This document shows, in pieces, positions 25,600 to 35,068 of a DNA stretch of 64,000 nucleotides (position 1 is the stretch's first letter; every line of letters starts with the position of its first letter). This DNA comes from Hyphomicrobiales bacterium. Its GTDB lineage: Bacteria > Pseudomonadota > Alphaproteobacteria > Rhizobiales > Rhizobiaceae. The notes below the pieces were generated by a model, which saw only the letters and a list, made by a program, of their open reading frames with translations, was not told where the DNA came from and ran no database searches. The stretch is taken from positions 241,312 to 305,311 of the forward strand of contig UCIA01000029.1 of the NCBI GenBank assembly GCA_900472295.1, given 5' to 3'. A program made the translations under genes and the position numbers.

Positions 25600-27204
25600 A
25601 TGTCAGTGGCTGTTGAGACGCAGGACGCGGCTCTTAAGGATACGTCAGCAGACCAGCGTTCGCGACGGTCCGGCGGGCGCGAAGCGCGCCGCGCCATGCG
25701 GGCCGCCCCCTTGGCCGACGACATCAGGCCAGTGCGTGCCGGCCTCGAAGGCGGCAGCTACGGTCCGCTCAAGCAAAACGACCAGGAGCGTATCCATGAG
25801 GCGGTGCTGACGCTGCTGGAGACTGTCGGCTTCGCCAATGCCATTCCCTCCTGCATTGAGGCGCTGACCGGCGTCGGCGCCGTTTATGGCGATGACGGCC
25901 GCGTCCGCTTCCCGCGCGGCCTGGTGATGGACACGATCAAGAAAGCAGCGCGGAATTTCACGCTGCACGGCCAGGATCCCAGGCATGACATGCTGATCCA
26001 GGGCAAGCGCGTGCACTACGGCACGGCGGGCGCGGCCGTGCATCTGGTCGATGTCGAAAAGCGCGAATACCGCGAGTCGCTGGTACAGGACATTTACGAC
26101 GCCGCCCGCCTCGTCGAAGGGCTCGACAACATCCATTTCTTCCAGCGGCCGATGGTGCCGCGTGACATTCCCGATCCGCTCGAAATGGACTTCAACACGC
26201 TCTACGCCTGCGTGATGGGAACATCCAAGCATGTCGGCACCTCGTTTACGGTGCGCGAAAACGTGCAGCCGGCGCTGGAAATGCTCTATGCGATCGCCGG
26301 CGGCGAAGAGAATTTCCGCGCCCGGCCGTTCGTCTCCAATTCCAATTGCTTCGTCGTGCCGCCGATGAAATTCGCCGAGGACGCCTGCGGCGTGCTCGAA
26401 GCCTGCGTCGAAGGCGGCATTCCGATCCTGCTCCTATCGGCCGGCCAGGCCGGTGCCACCGCCCCGGCGGCAATTGCCGGCGCCGTGGTGCAAGCGGTCG
26501 CCGAAGTGCTGGTTGGTCTCATCTATGTCAACGCCATCAAGCCGGGGCATCCGGCGATCTTCGGCACCTGGCCATTCGTCTCCGATCTCAGGACCGGCGC
26601 CATGTCGGGCGGCTCGGCCGAACAGGCGGTGCTGACGGCGGCCTGTGCGCAGATGGCGCAATTCTACGATTTGCCGGGCGGTTCGGCCGCCGGCATGACG
26701 GATTCGAAATTGCCCGACATCCAGTCCGGCTACGAAAAGGGCATCACCGATGTGATGGCCGGGCTGGCAGGCCTCAACCTCGTCTATGAATCGGCTGGCA
26801 TGCATGCCTCGCTGCTCGGCTTTTGCCTGGAAAGCCTGATCATCGACAACGACATGCTGGGTCACTGCCTGCGCTGCGTGCGCGGCATCGAGGTGACCGA
26901 CGAAGCGCTGTCGATCGATACCATCACCGAAGTCTGCATGAATGGCCCCGGCCATTATCTCGGCAATGAGCAGACGCTGCGGCTGATGCAGACCGAATAC
27001 TTTTATCCGGCCGTCGGCGACCGCTTTTCGCCGAAGGAATGGAACGAGAAGGGCCGACCCGACATCTTGCAGCGGGCAATCATCGAGAAGAAACGGGTGC
27101 TGGCCGAGCGCTTCCCGCGCCACGTGCCGAAGCTGCTCGACGACAAATTGCGCGCCCGCTTCGGCGAGATGATCAAGCTGCCACGCAGCGGCATGGGTGG
27201 GTAA
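25600..27204 (+). CDS. MttB-family (non-pyrrolysine) trimethylamine methyltransferase-like protein
   Basis: A 534-residue TIM-barrel protein of the MttB superfamily. Pyrrolysine-free members transfer a methyl group from quaternary amines (glycine betaine, proline betaine, carnitine) to a corrinoid protein. The ATG at 25600 is preceded by AAGGTGGAG. The reading frame is continuous with no internal TAG, so no pyrrolysine is encoded. Family features include GTAGAAVHLVD, a central SNSNCFVVPPMKF and the segment GMTDSKLPDIQSGYEKG. Neither a corrinoid carrier nor a methyl-accepting enzyme is encoded in this window. The upstream MocR gene is the likely regulator. The physiological substrate in aerobic rhizobia is not established. 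Confidence 0.85.
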   Translation: MSVAVETQDAALKDTSADQRSRRSGGREARRAMRAAPLADDIRPVRAGLEGGSYGPLKQNDQERIHEAVLTLLETVGFANAIPSCIEALTGVGAVYGDDGRVRFPRGLVMDTIKKAARNFTLHGQDPRHDMLIQGKRVHYGTAGAAVHLVDVEKREYRESLVQDIYDAARLVEGLDNIHFFQRPMVPRDIPDPLEMDFNTLYACVMGTSKHVGTSFTVRENVQPALEMLYAIAGGEENFRARPFVSNSNCFVVPPMKFAEDACGVLEACVEGGIPILLLSAGQAGATAPAAIAGAVVQAVAEVLVGLIYVNAIKPGHPAIFGTWPFVSDLRTGAMSGGSAEQAVLTAACAQMAQFYDLPGGSAAGMTDSKLPDIQSGYEKGITDVMAGLAGLNLVYESAGMHASLLGFCLESLIIDNDMLGHCLRCVRGIEVTDEALSIDTITEVCMNGPGHYLGNEQTLRLMQTEYFYPAVGDRFSPKEWNEKGRPDILQRAIIEKKRVLAERFPRHVPKLLDDKLRARFGEMIKLPRSGMGG

Positions 27205-27222
27205 GCGTCAGCTTACAAATTG

Positions 27223-27621
27223 TTACTCCGCGCTTAGCCCAAAACGCTCGACGACCTCGGCGCTGATCAGCTTGCCGTGCAACGCCATCAGCACGATCTG
27301 CGCATCCAGGCTGTCACCGGTCTCGAGCGCTGCCTCGATGCGATGCTCTGCGTCGAGCCGCTGTTCCGGCCCATTGGCCTGCTCGAAGGTTTGCGGGCCA
27401 GCGATGCAATAGCTGAACAGCTGTGCCACGGACCGGTAGGCGTCCGTCGGCGGCTCGTCCGGCCAATGGTCTTTCATCAGATTGACGATGGTGAGCTTTA
27501 CGCCCTCGGGAACAAGCGCCGGGTGAAGGTCGGCACTGCGCAACGCCGTGTCGAGCTCCCGCAAATCGCCCGAGCGGCCGAACATGCCGAGGAAACCGAG
27601 GGAAGAGCGCCGTTTCGTCAT
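27223..27621 (-). CDS. hypothetical protein
   Basis: A 132-residue soluble protein with a basic N-terminus (MTKRRSSLGFLGMFGR) and a mostly helical body containing HWPDEPPTDAYRSVAQLFSYC. I recognise no domain. AGGAC lies six bases before the ATG at 27621. It is convergent with mttB, with 18 bp between stops, and divergent from the GFA gene. The sequence looks like a conserved cytosolic protein rather than chance coding, because it has good composition and a well-placed ribosome site. Confidence 0.6.
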   Translation of the reverse strand: MTKRRSSLGFLGMFGRSGDLRELDTALRSADLHPALVPEGVKLTIVNLMKDHWPDEPPTDAYRSVAQLFSYCIAGPQTFEQANGPEQRLDAEHRIEAALETGDSLDAQIVLMALHGKLISAEVVERFGLSAE

Positions 27622-27747
27622 GATAAGTCCTGTCCGCTTTCAACCCATATGGTGCCACAGCAGCCCTTTGCATAGGAGCCGGGTTGCCGGCAGTAATGGG
27701 GAGACTATTTGGCGGCTGTAGACACCAGACCAAGCAGGAGGAGCGCG

Positions 27748-28167
27748 ATGAAAAAGACCTATCACGGCAGCTGCCATTGCGGTGCGGTGCATTTCGAGGC
27801 CGACCTCGACCTCAGTGAGGGCATCCGCAAATGCAATTGCAGTTTCTGCTGGAAGCTTGGCTACAGGAAATCCTTCGCGGGATTCGAGGCGTTGCGCGTG
27901 ACCGACGGCCGCGACCGGATGCGCGAATACAAGGCGAGCCCTTCCAACTGGCCGGAAGGCGACATCAACCACTATATGTGCCCGACCTGCGGCGCCAATG
28001 TCTTCTCGCGCGGTTTCCTCGATTTCATGGGCGGGAATTTCTGGGCTGTGAACGTCGCCTGTCTCGACGACGCCAGCGAAGAGGAACTCGCCGCGGCGCC
28101 CGTCATCTATGAGGACGGCAAGCGCAACCGGCAGGACCAGCCGCCCGAGATCACCGATTATCTATAG
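27748..28167 (+). CDS. GFA family protein (CENP-V/glutathione-dependent formaldehyde-activating domain)
   Basis: A 139-residue zinc protein with the Gfa fold. The zinc-binding Cys pattern is visible as C9-H-C11, C29-N-C31-x2-C34 and a later CPTCG. The ATG at 27748 follows AGGAGGAG. Family members were first linked to spontaneous glutathione-formaldehyde adduct formation, but most have unknown function. Its position near mttB and upstream of a formate dehydrogenase locus makes a C1 role tempting, but not shown. Confidence 0.85.
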   Translation: MKKTYHGSCHCGAVHFEADLDLSEGIRKCNCSFCWKLGYRKSFAGFEALRVTDGRDRMREYKASPSNWPEGDINHYMCPTCGANVFSRGFLDFMGGNFWAVNVACLDDASEEELAAAPVIYEDGKRNRQDQPPEITDYL

Positions 28168-28181
28168 GGCGAACACATCAA

Positions 28182-28218
28182 CGGCGGCTGATCGGAATCA
28201 AGCCGCCGCTGTCGTTTT
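28182..28218. terminator. terminator hairpin between convergent genes
   Basis: CGGCGGCT (28182-28189) pairs with AGCCGCCG (28201-28208) and is followed on the plus strand by GTCGTTTT. It lies between the GFA gene and the convergent dehydratase gene, so it probably ends the GFA transcript. Confidence 0.6.
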
Positions 28219-28236
28219 GCGTAAGCGCTTCGCTGC

Positions 28237-30042
28237 TCAGTGATTGTCCCTTGGCACGCCGCTGGTATGCGCAACGTCCTGGTATTTCACCGCCGGCTTC
28301 AGCACCATGCCTTCCGAGAACTGGTCGATCATGGAGCGCTGGATTTCCTGCCATGGCGTCTGGTGCTTGGGATAGTGGTAACCGCCATCGTTCTGCAATT
28401 CTGCGCGGCGGCGCGTGATTTCCTCGTCGGTGACGAGGATGTCGGCAGTGCCTTTGCGTAAGTCGATACGCACACGATCGCCGGTCTTGATCAGCGCCAA
28501 GCCGCCGCCTATTGCCGCTTCCGGCGAGGCGTTGAGGATCGACGGCGAGCCCGACGTGCCCGACTGGCGGCCGTCGCCGATGCAGGCCAGCGCGTGGATG
28601 CCCTTCTTGATGAGATAGGCGGGCGGCTGCATGTTGACGACTTCGGCGCCGCCGGGATAGCCGATGGGACCGGCGCCGCGCATGAACAGGATGGTGTGCT
28701 CGTCAATGCCTTGCGCCGGATCGTCGATGCGGGCGTGGTAATCCTCCGGCCCGTCGAAAACCATGGCGTTGCCCTCGAAGGCTTCCGGATCCTTGGGGTT
28801 GGAGAGATAGCGCTCGCGGAATTCCGGCGAGATGCCGCTCATCTTCATGATCGCCGAATCGAACAGATTGCCGCTGAGGTTGATGAAGCCGGCATTGACC
28901 TTGAGCGGCTCGGCCACCGTGCGGATGACGTCGGTGTTCTCGTTGACGACACCCTTGCAATTGTCTCCGATCGATTTGCCATTGACCGTCCTGGCATCGG
29001 GATAAGGCAGCAACCCGGCCTTCAGCAACTCGGAAACCACCGCCGGCACACCGCCGGCGTGATGATAGTCCTCGCCGAGATATTCGCCCGACGGCTGCAG
29101 GTTGACGATCAGCGGAATCTTGAGGCCGACCGCCTGCCAGTCATCATTGGTGAGCGGCACGCCGAGATGACGGGCGATGGCATTGAGATGGATCGGCGCA
29201 TTGGTCGAGCCGCCAATGGCTGAATTGACGACGATGGCGTTCTCGAAAGCCTTGCGCGTCATGATGTCGGACGGCTTCAAATCCTCATGCACCATCTCGA
29301 CGATGCGCTTGCCCGTCTCGTAGGAAATCTGGCCGCGCTCGCGGTAGGGCGCGGGAATCGCGGCCGAGCCCGGCAGCTGCATGCCGAGCGCTTCGGCCAG
29401 CGAATTCATCGTGGTGGCGGTGCCCATCGTGTTGCAATAGCCGGTCGACGGCGCCGAAGAGGCGACGATGTCCATGAACTCGTCATAGTCGATCTCGCCG
29501 GCCGACAGGCGCTGGCGAGATTCCCAGACAATGGTGCCGGACCCAGTTCGCTTGCCCTTGTGCCAGCCATTGAGCATCGGTCCGACCGATAGCGCGATGG
29601 CCGGGATGTTGACGGTGGCCGCCGCCATCAGCAGCGCCGGCGTGGTCTTGTCGCAGCCGATGGTCAGCACGACACCATCGAGCGGATAGCCGTAGAGCAC
29701 CTCGACCAGGCCGAGATAGGCTAGGTTGCGGTCAAGGGCCGCAGTCGGGCGCTTGCCGGTTTCCTGGATCGGATGGCAAGGGAATTCGAAAGGAATGCCG
29801 CCCATCGAGACGATGCCTTCGCGCACGCGCTTGGCGAGCTCGATATGGTGGCGGTTGCAGGGCGAGAGGTCCGAACCGGTCTGGGCGATGCCGATCAGCG
29901 GCTTGCCCGACATCAGCTCGGCCCGCGTCAGCCCGTAGTTCAGGTAGCGCTCGAGATAGAGCGCGGTCATGCCCGGATTGTCGGGATTGTCGAACCACTC
30001 CTGCGAGCGAAACTTCTTCTTTCCGGTGGGGGCGCCTGCCAT
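28237..30042 (-). CDS. IlvD/Edd-family sugar-acid dehydratase (arabonate/xylonate dehydratase-like)
   Basis: Fe-S dependent dehydratase of 601 residues. Cys ligands are seen in TIGCDKTTPA and PSTGYCNTMGTATTMN. The second motif is the version found in pentonate dehydratases rather than the GMYTANTM form of IlvD. Further motifs are GGSTNAPIHLNAIARHLG and GDGRQSGTSGSPSILNASPEAA. The family removes water from L-arabonate, D-xylonate or related sugar acids to give 2-keto-3-deoxy acids. The gene stands alone, and no aldonolactonase or aldolase is adjacent. A perfect ATTTGT-N3-ACAAAT palindrome sits just before the start, suggesting GntR/FadR-type control by sugar-acid availability. Confidence 0.85.
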   Translation of the reverse strand: MAGAPTGKKKFRSQEWFDNPDNPGMTALYLERYLNYGLTRAELMSGKPLIGIAQTGSDLSPCNRHHIELAKRVREGIVSMGGIPFEFPCHPIQETGKRPTAALDRNLAYLGLVEVLYGYPLDGVVLTIGCDKTTPALLMAAATVNIPAIALSVGPMLNGWHKGKRTGSGTIVWESRQRLSAGEIDYDEFMDIVASSAPSTGYCNTMGTATTMNSLAEALGMQLPGSAAIPAPYRERGQISYETGKRIVEMVHEDLKPSDIMTRKAFENAIVVNSAIGGSTNAPIHLNAIARHLGVPLTNDDWQAVGLKIPLIVNLQPSGEYLGEDYHHAGGVPAVVSELLKAGLLPYPDARTVNGKSIGDNCKGVVNENTDVIRTVAEPLKVNAGFINLSGNLFDSAIMKMSGISPEFRERYLSNPKDPEAFEGNAMVFDGPEDYHARIDDPAQGIDEHTILFMRGAGPIGYPGGAEVVNMQPPAYLIKKGIHALACIGDGRQSGTSGSPSILNASPEAAIGGGLALIKTGDRVRIDLRKGTADILVTDEEITRRRAELQNDGGYHYPKHQTPWQEIQRSMIDQFSEGMVLKPAVKYQDVAHTSGVPRDNH

Positions 30043-30054
30043 CGTTATCTCCGT

Positions 30055-30069
30055 ATTTGTAAGACAAAT
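30055..30069 (-). promoter_or_regulatory. palindromic operator upstream of the dehydratase (GntR/FadR-type)
   Basis: ATTTGT (30055-30060), AAG, ACAAAT (30064-30069): a perfect 6-bp inverted repeat with a 3-bp spacer, 13-27 bp before the start codon. TTGT-N3-ACAA is the usual form of GntR FadR-subfamily operators controlling sugar-acid genes. The position overlaps the expected leader or promoter, consistent with repression. No GntR/FadR gene is in the window. Confidence 0.55.
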
Positions 30070-30185
30070 CGATATGGCAACGCGCGAGAGCAGGCAAGAG
30101 GGCGCACCGTCGCAACCGGACTTTGGTGCGATAGACAGGCACCTGACCGTGCGTTAGGCCTTTGGGAATAGCGCGGGAGGTATCC

Positions 30186-30635
30186 ATGGCTTTGGTGATC
30201 GAAGGCGAAGAACGCATTGCCGCCCCCTTGCAGAAAGTGTGGGAAGCGCTGAACGACCCGGATGTGCTGCGAGAAAGCATTCCCGGCTGCCAGAGACTGG
30301 AGATGAAATCGCCGACCGAAATGGCGGCGACCGTGGTGCTGAAGGTCGGACCGATCAAGGCGACCTTCAATGGCGAGGTGACGCTGAAGAATCTCAAGCC
30401 GCCACATTCCTATACCATCCAGGGCGAAGGCAAGGGCGGTATTGCCGGCTTCGCCAAGGGTGGCGCCGATGTGACGCTGACGGCGGACGGGCCAAATACC
30501 ACGGTGCTCAAATATGCAGCCAAGGCCGATGTCGGCGGCAAGATCGCCCAGCTCGGCAGCCGGCTGATCGAATCGACCTCGAAGAAACTGGCGGGTCAGT
30601 TCTTCTCGACGTTTGGCGAGAAGGTGGGCGGTTAA
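30186..30635 (+). CDS. CoxG-like SRPBCC family protein
   Basis: A 149-residue START/SRPBCC-fold protein of the carbon monoxide dehydrogenase subunit G group. It begins MALVIEGEERIAAPLQKVWEALNDPDVLRESIPGC, the family hallmark, with GEVTLKNLKPPHSYTIQGEG and a final FFSTFGEKVGG. The coxMSL subunits are absent here, so this is an orphan copy. Related proteins anchor molybdenum hydroxylases or bind hydrophobic ligands. It is divergent from the dehydratase gene and ends seven bases from the convergent mrp gene. Confidence 0.82.
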   Translation: MALVIEGEERIAAPLQKVWEALNDPDVLRESIPGCQRLEMKSPTEMAATVVLKVGPIKATFNGEVTLKNLKPPHSYTIQGEGKGGIAGFAKGGADVTLTADGPNTTVLKYAAKADVGGKIAQLGSRLIESTSKKLAGQFFSTFGEKVGG

Positions 30636-30642
30636 GCCCCTC

Positions 30643-31821
<1,179 letters not shown>

Positions 31822-31896
31822 GATTTTATCCCTGGCGATTAGCTGCGGCTCAGATAGTGCAGATTGCCAGCGACTCCAAGCGCCACGATATCGGCG

Positions 31897-32901
31897 TCAC
31901 TCCGCCAGGCCGACGGCGAGATAGGTGAGAGCAGCAATAGCGGCGGTGGCCGGCAAGGTGACGATCCAGGCGATAACGATGTTGCCGGCAATGCCCCAGC
32001 GCACGGCCGAGACGCGGCGGGCAGCGCCGACGCCGATGATGGCGCCGGTGATCGTATGGGTGGTCGACACCGGAATGCCGAGCCATGTGGCGGCAAACAG
32101 GGTGATGGCGCCACCGGTCTCGGCGCAGAAGCCCTGCATCGGGTTCAGCCGGGTGATTTTCGAGCCCATTGTGTGAACGATGCGCCAGCCGCCGAACAAT
32201 GTGCCCAGCGCCAGTGCTGTCTGACAGGTGAGGACGACCCATAGCGGCACGTAGAAATTGGCGCCGAGCATGCCTTGGGAATAGAGCAGCACGGCAATGA
32301 TGCCCATGGTTTTCTGGGCGTCGTTGCCGCCATGCCCGAGCGAATAGAGCGAGGCGGAAATGAACTGCATGACACGAAAGGTGCGGTCGACGGCGAACGG
32401 CGTCTGCCGGACGAACAGCCAGGAAACGGCCAGGATCAGGATCAGCGCCAGAATAAACCCGGTCGCCGGCGACAGAACGATTGCCGCGATGGTCTTGCCA
32501 AGGCCCGTCCAGACGATGGCGCCGAGCCCAGCCTTTGCAACGCCGGCGCCGACCAACCCGCCGATCAGCGCATGCGAACTGCTGGACGGGATGCCGGCAA
32601 TCCAGGTGACGATGTTCCAGACGATGGCGCCGACGAGCGCTGAAAAAATCACCGCCGGCGTGACGACGCTGACGTCGACAATGCCCTTGCCCACGGTCTC
32701 GGCGACGTGAAGGCCGAAGAACATGAAAGCGATGAAGTTAAAGAAAGCCGCCCACAACACCGCATATTGCGGCCTCAGTACACGCGTGGAGACGATGGTG
32801 GCGATGGAGTTCGCCGCATCGTGCAGGCCGTTGAGAAAATCGAAAAACAGCGCCACGGCGACAAGGCCGATCAGCACGGGAAAGGCGATGGTGGCTTCCA
32901 T
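31897..32901 (-). CDS. pit: low-affinity inorganic phosphate transporter
   Basis: Inner-membrane PiT-family carrier, 334 residues, with about ten hydrophobic segments. It has the duplicated family motif: FLNGLHDAANSIATIVSTRVL near the N-terminus and YSLGHGGNDAQKTMGIIAV in the second half. It starts three bases after the DUF47 gene, the same arrangement as the orfA-pit operon of Sinorhizobium meliloti. There Pit is the phosphate-replete transporter and is repressed by PhoB under limitation. That regulation is established for S. meliloti and only inferred here. Confidence 0.93.
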   Translation of the reverse strand: MEATIAFPVLIGLVAVALFFDFLNGLHDAANSIATIVSTRVLRPQYAVLWAAFFNFIAFMFFGLHVAETVGKGIVDVSVVTPAVIFSALVGAIVWNIVTWIAGIPSSSSHALIGGLVGAGVAKAGLGAIVWTGLGKTIAAIVLSPATGFILALILILAVSWLFVRQTPFAVDRTFRVMQFISASLYSLGHGGNDAQKTMGIIAVLLYSQGMLGANFYVPLWVVLTCQTALALGTLFGGWRIVHTMGSKITRLNPMQGFCAETGGAITLFAATWLGIPVSTTHTITGAIIGVGAARRVSAVRWGIAGNIVIAWIVTLPATAAIAALTYLAVGLAE

Positions 32902-32904
32902 TGC

Positions 32905-33546
32905 CTAGACGTTCTCGATGACGATGCCGCTGATCTCGTTGGCGACGTCCTCGAAGCGGTCGACCACCTTTTCCAGCTGGCCATAAATCTCCGAGCCGAT
33001 CAGGTAGGCCATCGGATCGCTGCGGCCGTGCCGCTTGAACAGATCCTTCAATCCTTGCTCATGCAGATCGTCGGCGCGGCTTTCGACGCGCATGACTTCT
33101 TCCGCGATGGCGTTGAGGCGCACTGTGTGCGTGCCGACCTTGCTGAGCAGCGGGATCGCCTCGGCAACCAGCCTGGAAGCGGCAACGATGACGCTGCCCA
33201 TCTCCTGCATCAGCGGGTCGAATTCCTTCTTTTCGAACAGCTTCACCGTCTTGACGGTCTTGTGCATCATGTCGATGGCGTCATCCATCGACTGGATCAA
33301 GTCCTTGATGTCGCCGCGATCGAAAGGCGTGATGAAGGAGCGCCGCACGGCCAGCAGGACTTCGGCCGTGATATGATCGGCCTCGTCCTCGAGATCGATG
33401 ATTTTCTGACACCAGCGCTCGATGTCCTTGCCCTGCAAAAGCTGCTCCAGCGCCTCAGCGCCGCCGACCACGGTGCGGGAATGCCGTTCGAACAGGTCGA
33501 AGAAGCGATCTTCGCGCGGCAGCAGCTTGCGGAACCAGCCCAGCAT
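32905..33546 (-). CDS. DUF47 family protein, PhoU-like Pit accessory protein (OrfA)
   Basis: A 213-residue all-helical cytosolic protein of the PhoU-like DUF47 family, always found next to Pit transporters. It begins MLGWFRKLLPREDRFFDLFERHS. Conserved acidic metal-binding segments are visible as DLEDEADHIT and VESRADDLHEQG. The ATG at 33546 fits the family length. A longer frame to 33609 adds unrelated residues. It corresponds to OrfA of the S. meliloti orfA-pit operon and probably modulates Pit activity. Confidence 0.9.
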   Translation of the reverse strand: MLGWFRKLLPREDRFFDLFERHSRTVVGGAEALEQLLQGKDIERWCQKIIDLEDEADHITAEVLLAVRRSFITPFDRGDIKDLIQSMDDAIDMMHKTVKTVKLFEKKEFDPLMQEMGSVIVAASRLVAEAIPLLSKVGTHTVRLNAIAEEVMRVESRADDLHEQGLKDLFKRHGRSDPMAYLIGSEIYGQLEKVVDRFEDVANEISGIVIENV

Positions 33547-33653
33547 GTTCGGTCTCCTGGCGCAGTTGCACCTGACATAGCGCTCCAGGTGGCGGGTGGA
33601 AACAGACAAGCCGGCTCAAAGATGTGGATTTGCCAGCTAAACGACGCCAACGC

Positions 33654-34913
33654 TCAATCGAAGACGATTTCCAGGCGTCTTTCGGCTTGAGAGACGACCC
33701 GGCATTTCGTTTCAAAGCGGTCCGCCCTTATGACCAGCATGAACTGGTCGGGAATGCCGGCAATGTTGGAAACGTCGATGGTGGCGCCGTCTTCGCCGAG
33801 GCTGCGGACCGTACAATCGATGGTCGACATGCGGCCGTTGAACACGATCTGCCCGGCCTTGAGGACCCTGCGCCGCAGCTGTACCGCTTCGTTTCCAAGG
33901 GGATTCCAGCTGACGATCCGGTTCCGGCCTGCGTTTTTCGCGCGATACATGGCGAGGTCGGCGCGTTCGATCAATTCTTGCAGATTGGGCGTGGTGGAAT
34001 CGAGTGAGGCGACACCGAGGCTTGCGGTGATGGTTACTTTCAAGGAGCCGTGGGCGAGCCGCATGGCCTCGATGGCGCCGCGCAAGCGCTCGGCGATTTG
34101 AAGGGTTTCGTTGCGGCCGGCGTGAAGCAGCATGGCGAATTCCTCACCGCCAATACGGCCAAAAATGTCGACATCGCGTAGGATATTACCGCACTGCTTC
34201 GCCAGGCCGTGCAGCACCTTGTCGCCGACGCCATGGCCAAACGTGTCGTTGACCGATTTGAAATGGTCGACATCGAGGATAATGCAGGAGAAATCAAAGC
34301 GACCGCGCTGCGCCACGGCAAAGGCCCTGCCGCCCTGCTCCATGAACGCCCTGCGCGCCAGAACTCCGGTCAGCGCATCGCTCGATGCATGCGCACGCAG
34401 CTCCAGATCTTCCATGGCAAGATCGGCCAGATCCTGCAGAATGGCGGTCTCACGCTCGCTGAATTGTCGTGGCGTATAGCCGATGGCGCAGACGCTGCCG
34501 ACATTGTGACCGTCACGGGTGCGCAAGGGTACACCAGCGTAGAACCGGATGTGAGGATCGTTCCTGACGTGCGGGTTGTCGGCAAAACGCGGGTCTTTCG
34601 TGGCATCCTGGACGATCAGTGGACTGTCCTGCAGGATCGTATACCGGCAAAAAGTGTCCTTGCGCTCGGCTTCACTGGTCGCGAGGCCTTCACAGGCCTT
34701 GTACCATTGGCGGTGCCCGTCAATGACCGAGACAATGGCAATCGGAACGTCAAGCACGGTCCTGATCAACCGTGTGATGCGGTCGAAAGAGGCTTCGCGC
34801 GGTGTATCCAGAATGTCGAGACGATCAAGCGCCCGCAGGCGCGCGGCTTCGCGCAGATCAGCTTCTGCTACTGCCTGCATTTCTGGCGGATGCTCACGGA
34901 GCATGCTAGTCAC
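33654..34913 (-). CDS. GAF-GGDEF diguanylate cyclase with C-terminal PilZ-like domain
   Basis: A 419-residue signalling protein. Residues about 25-170 form a GAF sensor domain (FCRYTILQDSPLIVQDATKD, FYAGVPLRT). Residues 175-335 form a GGDEF domain with the active motif GGEEF (255-259) and an intact inhibitory I-site R246-x-x-D249 exactly five residues before it. It should therefore make cyclic di-GMP and be product-inhibited. The last ~75 residues resemble the short PilZ domains of rhizobia (RRRVLKAGQIVFNG, PDQFMLVI), but the usual DxSxxG motif is degenerate (SLGEDGA). No membrane segment is present. A cytosolic ligand or redox signal is likely. Confidence 0.88.
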   Translation of the reverse strand: MTSMLREHPPEMQAVAEADLREAARLRALDRLDILDTPREASFDRITRLIRTVLDVPIAIVSVIDGHRQWYKACEGLATSEAERKDTFCRYTILQDSPLIVQDATKDPRFADNPHVRNDPHIRFYAGVPLRTRDGHNVGSVCAIGYTPRQFSERETAILQDLADLAMEDLELRAHASSDALTGVLARRAFMEQGGRAFAVAQRGRFDFSCIILDVDHFKSVNDTFGHGVGDKVLHGLAKQCGNILRDVDIFGRIGGEEFAMLLHAGRNETLQIAERLRGAIEAMRLAHGSLKVTITASLGVASLDSTTPNLQELIERADLAMYRAKNAGRNRIVSWNPLGNEAVQLRRRVLKAGQIVFNGRMSTIDCTVRSLGEDGATIDVSNIAGIPDQFMLVIRADRFETKCRVVSQAERRLEIVFD

Positions 34914-35068
34914 TCTACCTCCAGCAGCCTGATACGGCGACCATCGCCCATGATGGCAAACCGAGTCTTATCAACTGGTTATTCCATGCCCCGGCGACCG
35001 GCCTCTTATAAGACGATCCTTAATGAATGGCTGCGCACTGCATGCGCCGATGCGGCAAGGTTCGCGTC

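Noticed and set aside
25600..27204. Pyrrolysine-encoding mttB
   Set aside because: There is no in-frame TAG. The gene is open from start to its true stop, so it belongs to the non-pyrrolysine branch.
30186..30635. Part of a carbon monoxide dehydrogenase operon
   Set aside because: Only a CoxG-like protein is present. No coxM, coxS or coxL gene is nearby, so no CO oxidation system is supported here.
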